A stretch of DNA of 28,610 nt from an uncultured Porphyromonas sp. (GTDB taxonomy: Bacteria; Bacteroidota; Bacteroidia; Bacteroidales; Porphyromonadaceae). The DNA lies in contig UQDF01000027.1 of assembly GCA_900539765.1 (NCBI GenBank), forward strand, positions 1 to 28,610, written 5' to 3'. Both the position numbers and the translations under genes were made by a program. Under the pieces are notes generated by a model, which saw only the letters and a list, made by a program, of their open reading frames with translations, was not told the DNA's origin and made no database searches. Within the stretch, counting starts at the first letter, position 1. Each line of letters starts with the position of its first letter. Shown here one piece after another: positions 22,653 through 28,610 of this stretch.

Positions 22653-24068
22653 CTACTCAAGCGTCACGTAGCAAGACTCCTGCAGCTTAGGCTCAACGAC
22701 GACACGCTGCATCACGCCGTCACGCAGGTAGTCGATGGTGACACCCGTGCGGGGCGTTGTCGTGATCCAAGGGTTGAAAGCAAAGAGATAGCTAAAACCT
22801 CCGAAGTACTTATCCTTGTCGAGGAGCTTAGCGACTCGAGCGTAGTCCTCTGAGTCCCAATAGCGACAATTGGTTGGTCCATCTTTGATCGCAAAGGGCT
22901 GCTCATGGGTGCGGCAAGCCATACTCTTCTTGACAAAGGCGAGATAACCCTTGGATAGTTCGTCGGCAGTGCCTAGAGGGCGACCATTGATAGCTACAAT
23001 CTCATCGCCAGCACGTAGCCCTGCCTCGGCAGCTGGTGAGTGTAGCGATAGCGAGTGGATGGTCGAGATGTTCTTAGCCTGATAGTTAATCCCTAGCGAC
23101 AGATGCCGGTGGGTGGCAAAGCGCACCACAAGCGAATTGAAATAGCGGGTGAAGGGGAACTGCAAGAGCATCACTGGCACCGTCAGAGCGGTGTAGTCAG
23201 TCAGCGTATAGTCGTCAGAGAGTAGCTCCTCAGCTTCGCTCGTCCATAGCATCTTGTGCTCGTTGACACCACTATATATGGTAATGCCAAACTTCAGATA
23301 GAAGCGCGCCAGCGTCTTGTCGCTACCCATCGGTAGGATCGGCAACTCGACGAGCTTATGCGCCTTGGTATCTATGCGTAGCGACGTTTGCACGGCAGAG
23401 TGACGAGTGGCAGCGGCATCGTAAGAGCTATTTTCAGAGACACTATAGTAGGTGTCTACGAGGAGGTCGGGATTCTTCTGATCGTAGGTTAGCCCTAGAG
23501 CCTGTAGCGCCTCGGTGAGCTGCTGCTCGATTATGGCGTCTCGATTGGTGTGCTGCTTATTGGTGCGCACGAAGCCGAAAGTCTCATAGTTGATCAAGTC
23601 AGTCTTACCCTCGGTACCAGTACTGATGGGGTAAGAGATCAAAATATCGGACTCGTCCTCTAGGCTGTACATACCAAAGGCGCGAGCCATGTCACGCTCC
23701 GTGAGTGCATCAGCGGGCTGAGCTATCGGCTTGAGATGACGCTCCACACGATGATAGGCAAAGTTAGAGACGAGCAGATCGACAGAGGCTTCCCCCTTGC
23801 CCTGCAGTAGGCTGATCATCTCCTCCTCGGGCATCGTGTGGGTCTCACGTCCATTGATCGCCTCGATGATGTCGCCTCCACGTAGTCCAGCCTGCGCTGC
23901 GGGGCTATTGGGATAGACGGTTAGGATGACAGGGCGATTGGCTCCCCAGTTGTCGTTGTAGCTCAACTGGTACTCTAGACCGACGTAAGCTTTCTGAGCT
24001 TGCATGGTCAGGGCAAAGGAGCAGAGTGCTAGGATAACTAGCAAAGTGGTGTGGTATAGTCGCTTCAT
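22653..24068 (-). CDS. Exported protein with two PDZ domains flanking a DUF4136-like region
   Basis: A 471-residue protein with a signal peptide (LLVILALCSFALTMQAQ). Residues ~35-110 form a PDZ domain (VYPNSPAAQAGLRGGDIIEA, INGRETHTM). The middle (~145-300) resembles DUF4136: INYETFGFVRTNKQ, LTEALQALGLTYDQKNPDLL and repeated beta strands. A second PDZ follows at ~335-385 (LSLHSPAAEAGLRAGDEIVA, INGRPLG). No Ser protease triad is visible, so this is not a DegP-type protease. Likely periplasmic or outer-membrane associated, possibly a binding scaffold; the role is unknown. It sits inside a housekeeping operon, 35 bases after pncC and 29 before queA, which is an odd location for a surface-type protein. 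Confidence 0.75.
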   Translation of the reverse strand: MKRLYHTTLLVILALCSFALTMQAQKAYVGLEYQLSYNDNWGANRPVILTVYPNSPAAQAGLRGGDIIEAINGRETHTMPEEEMISLLQGKGEASVDLLVSNFAYHRVERHLKPIAQPADALTERDMARAFGMYSLEDESDILISYPISTGTEGKTDLINYETFGFVRTNKQHTNRDAIIEQQLTEALQALGLTYDQKNPDLLVDTYYSVSENSSYDAAATRHSAVQTSLRIDTKAHKLVELPILPMGSDKTLARFYLKFGITIYSGVNEHKMLWTSEAEELLSDDYTLTDYTALTVPVMLLQFPFTRYFNSLVVRFATHRHLSLGINYQAKNISTIHSLSLHSPAAEAGLRAGDEIVAINGRPLGTADELSKGYLAFVKKSMACRTHEQPFAIKDGPTNCRYWDSEDYARVAKLLDKDKYFGGFSYLFAFNPWITTTPRTGVTIDYLRDGVMQRVVVEPKLQESCYVTLE

Positions 24069-24103
24069 TGTAGTCTATTCGTTGCGTGTGTTTATAATAA
24101 GGG

Positions 24104-24595
24104 TTACTGTAGTGTCAATTGGTAGAGCCGATCGATCACTTCGCCATAAGTCTGCTGTATGATCTCTTGTCGAGAACCTACGAGCTGCAAGCGTGCCGAG
24201 TAGATGTTCCGAGCTGTCGCTATAGCGATGCATACAGTCCCGACGGGTGTTTCGGTCGTACCGCCAGCTGGGCCTGCCACGCCTGTGGTCGCTATGCCGA
24301 TGGTACTACGACAAGCTTGACGCGCTCCGCTAGCCATCGCCTCAGCGACCTCTCGACTCACGACGCCATACTGCTCGATGATGGTAGCTGGTACGTAGGC
24401 TAGTCGCTCCTTGAGCTCTATCTGATAAGTCACGAGGGCTCCTTGGAACCAGTGCGAACTACCCGCATGTGACGTCAGCTGACTCGCTATATAGCCACCC
24501 GTACAGCTCTCGCAGGTTGAGATCGTCTCGTGCTGCTCTAGCCAGTGCGCGATGAGGTGCTGTAGTTGCTCTTCTGTCGTCTGAGGGGTAGGCAT
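24104..24595 (-). CDS. pncC: CinA C-terminal domain protein, probable nicotinamide-nucleotide amidase
   Basis: A stand-alone CinA C-terminal domain. Proteins of this type (PncC) deamidate nicotinamide mononucleotide to nicotinate mononucleotide in pyridine nucleotide recycling. Motifs present are ISTCESCTGGYIASQLT with the catalytic-type Ser in ESCTGG, FQGALVTYQIELKERL with the Tyr/Lys region, YGVVSREVAEAMASGAR and IGIATTGVAGPAGGT followed by TPVGTV. The start is ATG 24593-24595, giving 163 residues, the usual length. An in-frame TTG at 24623-24625 lies upstream but would overlap tsaD and lacks support. It follows tsaD by 10 bases. Activity is assigned by family only. Confidence 0.9.
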   Translation of the reverse strand: MPTPQTTEEQLQHLIAHWLEQHETISTCESCTGGYIASQLTSHAGSSHWFQGALVTYQIELKERLAYVPATIIEQYGVVSREVAEAMASGARQACRSTIGIATTGVAGPAGGTTETPVGTVCIAIATARNIYSARLQLVGSRQEIIQQTYGEVIDRLYQLTLQ

Positions 24596-24605
24596 ATGGT
24601 GTGGA

Positions 24606-25634
24606 TTAGATCGTTGTCTTGGCAAAGGGAACAGCCTCTATCGATCCGTACGCTCTTCGCTCATAGGCAAAGCTGCCTGCCATAGCAACCATTGCGGCAT
24701 TGTCTGTCGTAAAGGCAAAGGGCGGTATGTAGACCTGCCAGCCGTAGCGCTCAGCATAAGCGTGGTAAGCGTCACGCAGACCCGTATTGGCCGAGACTCC
24801 ACCAGCCACAGCTATGTGCTTGATGCCTGTCTCCTTGCTAGCGCGTAGTAGCTTGCTCATAAGGATATCGATGACCGTCTTCTGGAGTGAGGCGCAGAGA
24901 TCTGCTTTATTTTTCTCAACAAAGTCAGCATCCTTGGCCAGCTCATCTCTTAGCGTGTAGAGGAAAGAGGTCTTCAGTCCGCTAAAGCTGTAGTCCAGTC
25001 CAGGTACCTGTGGCTTGCTAAAATGGAAGCGCTCAGCGTCGCCCTCATTAGCGAGCTTATTGACTATTGGTCCCCCTGGGTAGCCGAGTCCCATCACCTT
25101 GGCGCACTTGTCAAAGGCTTCGCCAGCCGCATCATCGATCGTCTGACCCAGTATGCGCATATCATCAGGTGCATTGACCTGTACGATCTGTGAGTTACCG
25201 CCCGATACGAGTAGGCAGAGGTAGGGAAATGGGGGGGGCGTGTGTGGCTCCTCAGGTTTGGTGATAAAGTGTGCGAGGACGTGTGCCTGCAGGTGATTGA
25301 CCTCGACGAGTGGGATCTGAAGTGCTAAGCTGAGTCCCTTGGCAAAGTTGGTCCCGACGATGAGCGACCCGAGGAGTCCTGGACCTCGTGTGTAGGCAAT
25401 CGCATCTAAATCAGCTAGCGTGACGCCGGCCCGTGCTACCGCCTGCTGTACGACGGGGACGATGTTCTGCAGGTGAGCGCGTGAAGCCAGCTCGGGCACC
25501 ACGCCTCCATACTTGCTGTGCACCTCTTGGCTTGCGATCACATTGCTACAGAGTAGCCCACCCCGTAGCACAGCTGCCGAGGTATCGTCGCACGAGCTCT
25601 CGATACCTAAGATAAGAGAAGATGTAGATGTCAT
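24606..25634 (-). CDS. tsaD: tRNA N6-threonylcarbamoyladenosine synthase subunit TsaD
   Basis: TsaD, with TsaB and TsaE, transfers threonylcarbamoyl to A37 of ANN-decoding tRNAs. The 342-residue protein has the whole Kae1/TsaD signature set: LGIESSCDDTSAAVL, YGGVVPELASRAHLQNIVPV, the metal-binding VNHLQAHVLAHF (two His), LLVSGGNSQIV, DDAAGEAFDKCAKVMGLGYP, DYSFSGLKTSFLY, VAGGVSANTGLRDA and FTTDNAAMVAMAGSF. Length is normal. The start ATG is at 25632-25634, 17 bases after the ybeY stop, and pncC begins 10 bases after tsaD ends, so all are probably one transcript from the promoter at 26264. No tsaB or tsaE is seen in the window. Confidence 0.97.
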   Translation of the reverse strand: MTSTSSLILGIESSCDDTSAAVLRGGLLCSNVIASQEVHSKYGGVVPELASRAHLQNIVPVVQQAVARAGVTLADLDAIAYTRGPGLLGSLIVGTNFAKGLSLALQIPLVEVNHLQAHVLAHFITKPEEPHTPPPFPYLCLLVSGGNSQIVQVNAPDDMRILGQTIDDAAGEAFDKCAKVMGLGYPGGPIVNKLANEGDAERFHFSKPQVPGLDYSFSGLKTSFLYTLRDELAKDADFVEKNKADLCASLQKTVIDILMSKLLRASKETGIKHIAVAGGVSANTGLRDAYHAYAERYGWQVYIPPFAFTTDNAAMVAMAGSFAYERRAYGSIEAVPFAKTTI

Positions 25635-25651
25635 GATGCTGTGAGGTGAGA

Positions 25652-26179
25652 TTAGTTGGCAGCTTGGTAGTCAGCGCACACCTTGTCGACATATTTGAAG
25701 AACTTCGTTCCCCCTTGACTAAGGAAAAAGTCGCGTCCCTCCAGCATCTCGACGAGCTGCATGAGCGCTCTGTCTTCGGCCATATGCATCAGTTCCCGCT
25801 CCGAGTCGGTCTGATCATCTATGCCCAAGAGGTGCAGGATACCATGTATCATCACACGGTATAGCTCCTGCGCAAACGGTACGCCCAGCTCCTGCGCATT
25901 GGTCGCAACAGTGTCGATGCTAATGAGTATGTCACCATAGATTGCATCGTCTCCCTCCCGCTCACTCTCTCTCGGGAAGGTGATGACGTCCGTATAGTAA
26001 TCATGCTGGAGAAATGCTTTATTCGCCCTCAGGATACCCTCATCATCAGTGTACTGAAAGTTGATCTCCCCGACCGTACGATTCATCTCGCCGCATACAC
26101 GACGCATCCAACGATTGGCGATTTGTCGCCTAATGGGTGGCATCAACACGTCGCTGTCCGAATAGTAGTTAAATTGCAT
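25652..26179 (-). CDS. ybeY: Endoribonuclease YbeY (16S rRNA maturation)
   Basis: YbeY is a zinc-dependent single-strand endoribonuclease involved in 16S rRNA 3' processing and ribosome quality control. Key features are INFQYTDDEGILRANKAFLQ, DYYTDVITFPRES, YGDILISIDTV and the metal motif MIHGILHLLGIDDQTDSERE, where two His are followed by Asp in place of the third His of the E. coli motif, as in other Bacteroidota. The start is ATG 26177-26179 (MQFNYYSDSDV), giving 175 residues. The frame extends to 26266, but that would put the start at the promoter, so the extension is not translated. It is the first gene of the operon, about 78 bases downstream of the predicted transcription start. Confidence 0.92.
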   Translation of the reverse strand: MQFNYYSDSDVLMPPIRRQIANRWMRRVCGEMNRTVGEINFQYTDDEGILRANKAFLQHDYYTDVITFPRESEREGDDAIYGDILISIDTVATNAQELGVPFAQELYRVMIHGILHLLGIDDQTDSERELMHMAEDRALMQLVEMLEGRDFFLSQGGTKFFKYVDKVCADYQAAN

Positions 26180-26263
26180 ATCTCGTCTCTTAAATCTATC
26201 TGCATGCAGGCATTGCTTGCAATCTTGTGAGGCTGTTGACATTGACAGCCTTGTATGGTATTG

Positions 26264-26293
26264 CAAAGGTAATGTTTTCTTTAGACTTACAAA
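26264..26293 (-). promoter_or_regulatory. Minus-strand promoter (TTTG-N18-TACCTTTG) of the ybeY-panC operon
   Basis: On the minus strand TTTG (plus 26290-26293) and TACCTTTG (plus 26264-26271) are separated by 18 bases, slightly short but close to the Bacteroidota norm. Transcription should begin near 26257 and supports translation of ybeY from 26179. Confidence 0.65.
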
Positions 26294-26404
26294 GTGTAAC
26301 GATGACCGACTCCCATTTTGAGGTGCTGGGGTGATTCGTCACGGACTCATTATGACTTAGCATCTCTCATAAACCGACACGATTTTGCCTTAGAAGAGGC
26401 AGAT

Positions 26405-26571
26405 CCCCACGTGGAAATTCGCCAACCTCCACGTGGAAAATAAAAAATCCCCACGTAGGCGCGAAATAAAACTTCGGAGGAATCAAATGATATGTCCGAG
26501 GAAATGATCCTCGCCTACGTGGAGAATAAAAAATTGCCACGTGGAGAATTGACGTTTCTCACGTAGCTATT
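26405..26571. repeat. Composite palindromic repeat, copy D (three hairpins)
   Basis: The order matches copy A. The first hairpin pairs CCACGTGGA (26407-26415) with TCCACGTGG (26428-26436). The second has perfect 11-bp outer arms CCACGTAGGCG (26451-26461) and CGCCTACGTGG (26512-26522) around inner arms CTTCGGA (26472-26478) and TCCGAGG (26495-26501). The third lies at 26536-26567 (GCCACGTGGAGAA and a partner with mismatches). Compared with copy A, several changed bases are matched by changes in the partner arm. It lies between divergent ybeY and the LRR gene. Confidence 0.8.
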
Positions 26572-26817
26572 GAGCAAGAGTCGCTCGACTGTAGTACGTT
26601 TGGTTTAGACCTTTCTCAGTGTACCATAATAGGATTTCAATTTCCTTTTATAATGCGTCAGCCCTGTTGAGAAATCTAACAGATGATACAACTTTCGGCT
26701 AAAAAATGTAACTTCGCCCTATGGAAGGTACAACTGCACAACGGCTTCACTGCGCTTGCCAGCGAACGGCTTTGCCTCCCCACGTTTTTGCTACTATAAC
26801 ATCAACCATATTCTCCT
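26572..26817. other. Upstream region of the third LRR gene, no gene seen
   Basis: No ORF with protein character is present. TAACTTCG at 26709-26716 resembles a degraded -7 box (consensus TAnnTTTG), about 100 bases before ATG 26818, but no good -33 partner is seen. A promoter must lie here or just inside repeat D; I cannot place it firmly. Confidence 0.4.
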
Positions 26818-28419
26818 ATGAAAGCAAAACTACCTTTACTCCTAGCTCTTATGACTTTGCTAAGCTTAGCGAGCAACTCCCTACTAGCTCAAAGCGAAAG
26901 CAACGAACTGCCCGTGGTGACGATCTACACCGACTGGGAGAGTGACCAAGAGGGAGCTATCCACCTATCTCTATCTGGCTCTGAGAGCGACTTCGCGACT
27001 ACTTACATTGACGCTGGCTATGGTAAGAAGAAGCCTACAGATGTAGATCAAGATGGTGCCATACCTGCAAAGGGCAATGTCATCAAGGTCTATGGTCGCT
27101 TTGAGGGCATCGGTACCCCTATGGACATTACAAAAAAGATAGAGATCGCCCCAAACGACTTTATCAAAGAGGTGAACATATCTCTGACTACCCTCGAGGA
27201 GCAGCCCGACCTGAGTAAGTGCCAGGCTCTCACTCGCCTCACGATGATGGCGTGCGAACTCAAGAGCATCGACTTTGACAAAATACCCGCCTCTATCACG
27301 ACCCTCCAAGTACTCGTCAACGACCTCTCCGAGATAGTCCTACCTAGTATGCCTAACCTCGATGAGCTTAGTGCTGGATCTTGTCCTAACATGAGCAAGG
27401 TCGATGTCTCTGGAGCGCCTAATCTGACCCGACTAGACATCGGAAGCTCGCCTATGCTCACGACTTTGGATCTCTCTAAGAATCCTAACTTAATCTACCT
27501 AGCAGCATATGACTGCGCCCTGTCAAACATCGACCTCTCTCACTGCAATAGTCTAGAAAACATATCGCTCTCGGGCAATAAGCTTTCGCAACTCAAACTG
27601 GGGAATACAGAAGCTATAGAGATCCTTGAATTGGCCAACAACCGACTCACCGCCATCGACCTAGCTAAGATGCCAAAGCTGAAGTCGCTCAGCCTACGTG
27701 CGAATACGCAAGTCAGCTCTATCGATCTCTCAAACAATCCCGAGCTAATGATCCTTACAGCAGATAGTACAGCAATCAAAGAGATCAAGGTCAACCACCT
27801 GAAGAACCTAGAGACACTCGACCTCGGTGCTACACAGCTGACCAAACTCGATATATCTGGTATGCCTGCACTCCAAAACGTATCCATAGAGCACTGCTAC
27901 TCGGTATCCGAGATCAACTTTGCAAATGCGCCTCTACTGACCAACATACTAATCGATGGAAACAAGCTCTCCTTCGATCAAACTGCACAGATGGCCAAAG
28001 ACCTACCAGAGGCTGACATACAGATGGGGCCCTTCATTGGCGTCTATTCCCAAGGAGACCCCAAGGAGGGCAACCTCATGCATGAAGAGGCTGTCGAGCT
28101 ATGCCGTAGTAAAAACTATGCAGTAATGCAGAGAGACAGTGAGGGCGAAGTATCTGACTACAATGGTATCCCAGCTTCCATTGACCCACTCACAGCACCC
28201 AAGCTGAGCTATCGTGATACGGGAGCACAGATCGTAATAGATCTAAGCGCTATAAATAAGATCATCTCTACCGCATACCTCTATAGTATGAGCGGTGAAC
28301 TCATCAGGAGCTACGAGCTCTCTGGCGGATCCCTCGAGATAAACAAGAAGGAGCTTCGTCAAGGGACTCACTACTTGATCCACATAGAGGGGATAGGGTC
28401 GCTCATACTGCATCTCTAA
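26818..28419 (+). CDS. Secreted leucine-rich-repeat protein with T9SS-type C-terminal tail
   Basis: A 533-residue protein with a signal peptide (LPLLLALMTLLSLASNSLLA, cleavage near AQS). After an N-terminal beta-rich region (~30-110), roughly twelve LRR-like repeats of 21-22 residues run from ~125 to ~380, for example LTTLDLSKNPNLIYLAAYDC, LSNIDLSHCNSLENISLSGN and LKSLSLRANTQVSSIDLSNN. A closing module (LIDGNKLSFDQTAQMAKDLP, then AVELCRSKNYAVMQ) matches modules in the protein at 11265. The C-terminal ~70 residues (AYLYSMSGELIRSYEL, LRQGTHYLIHIEGIGSLILH) resemble a type A T9SS sorting domain. Surface or secreted location through the T9SS is inferred. The start is ATG 26818. Ligand or role is unknown; adhesion or host binding is a common guess for such proteins but is not shown here. 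Confidence 0.85.
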   Translation: MKAKLPLLLALMTLLSLASNSLLAQSESNELPVVTIYTDWESDQEGAIHLSLSGSESDFATTYIDAGYGKKKPTDVDQDGAIPAKGNVIKVYGRFEGIGTPMDITKKIEIAPNDFIKEVNISLTTLEEQPDLSKCQALTRLTMMACELKSIDFDKIPASITTLQVLVNDLSEIVLPSMPNLDELSAGSCPNMSKVDVSGAPNLTRLDIGSSPMLTTLDLSKNPNLIYLAAYDCALSNIDLSHCNSLENISLSGNKLSQLKLGNTEAIEILELANNRLTAIDLAKMPKLKSLSLRANTQVSSIDLSNNPELMILTADSTAIKEIKVNHLKNLETLDLGATQLTKLDISGMPALQNVSIEHCYSVSEINFANAPLLTNILIDGNKLSFDQTAQMAKDLPEADIQMGPFIGVYSQGDPKEGNLMHEEAVELCRSKNYAVMQRDSEGEVSDYNGIPASIDPLTAPKLSYRDTGAQIVIDLSAINKIISTAYLYSMSGELIRSYELSGGSLEINKKELRQGTHYLIHIEGIGSLILHL

Positions 28420-28437
28420 CCCGATCAGCTAGAGAAA

Positions 28438-28466
28438 GCGTCTAGGCTGTACTACACCCTAGACGC
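28438..28466 (+). terminator. Stem-loop after the LRR gene, possible transcript end
   Basis: GCGTCTAGG (28438-28446) pairs with CCTAGACGC (28458-28466), a perfect 9-bp stem 18 bases after the stop. No T-run follows, so it may be a factor-dependent or processing stem rather than an intrinsic terminator. Confidence 0.45.
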
Positions 28467-28492
28467 CACCAGCCTCACAAGTAACAATTTAT

Positions 28493-28581
28493 AGGGACGT
28501 ACGGCTCAGACGCAGACTGTCGGTGCGTCCGTCGTCGGACATTGTTACGTTACCCTGTAGGGACGCACGATCTGTGCGTCC
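28493..28581. repeat. Tandem pair of GGACGCAC hairpin repeats at the right edge
   Basis: The first unit pairs GGACGTAC (28495-28502) with GTGCGTCC (28523-28530), including a G-U pair and a larger loop. The second pairs GGACGCAC (28561-28568) with GTGCGTCC (28574-28581) around GATCT. Both begin TAGGGACG and continue CGTYGTCG after the stem. They are related to the hairpin at 3702-3730. Confidence 0.65.
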
Positions 28582-28610
28582 GTTGTCGTTAAAATCACAA
28601 CGCTGCAATA

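Noticed and set aside
24596..24625. TTG start for pncC overlapping tsaD
   Set aside because: ATG 24595 gives the usual length without overlap and with an ordinary start codon.

Overview
The window looks like a chromosomal segment of a Bacteroidota bacterium, most likely Porphyromonas. The reasons are a complete type IX secretion (T9SS) cluster porP-porK-porL-porM-porN in the Porphyromonas order, three leucine-rich-repeat surface proteins with T9SS-type C-terminal tails (one broken), and promoters of the Bacteroidota form (TTG or TTTG, about 18-20 bp, TAnnTTTG). The species is not determined. Base composition is moderate in GC, with clearly AT-richer patches at the peptide-export locus.

Layout. 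1-107 may hold the tail of a gene entering from the left. 121-284 is a composite palindromic repeat (copy A). 459-3676 carries cutC and a large secreted transglutaminase-like protein. 3976-4197 is a small acidic DUF2795-type protein with its own promoter. 4282-10860 is the T9SS core/motor cluster, ending in a strong terminator. 11265-13145 is a surface LRR protein, followed by a second copy of that terminator. 13331-14124 is a related secreted protein, now a pseudogene. 14588-20196 is a peptide-maturation/export type locus: an orphan SPASM domain, a TonB-receptor-like barrel, a C39-peptidase ABC transporter split by a one-base frameshift, and a short membrane-fusion-like protein. 20442-26179 is a six-gene minus-strand operon transcribed ybeY-tsaD-pncC-(PDZ protein)-queA-panC from a recognisable promoter. 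26818-28419 is a third LRR/T9SS-tail protein, and the right edge holds hairpin repeats.

How the parts fit. PorK-PorN form the periplasmic ring and the inner-membrane motor of the T9SS, and PorP is an outer-membrane component. The LRR proteins at 11265 and 26818 have signal peptides and tails typical of T9SS cargo, so the window holds both part of the machine and likely substrates. The minus-strand operon is housekeeping (16S rRNA processing, t6A and queuosine tRNA modification, NMN deamidation, pantothenate synthesis) plus one exported PDZ protein of unknown role.

Most worth a second look: the peptide-export locus, whose maturase is reduced to a SPASM domain, whose transporter is frameshifted and which shows no obvious precursor gene; the four-copy CCACGTGG palindromic repeat family; the LRR pseudogene with a C7 tract; and the duplicated terminator segment around the LRR gene. 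All calls come from reading the sequence; no database search was run.
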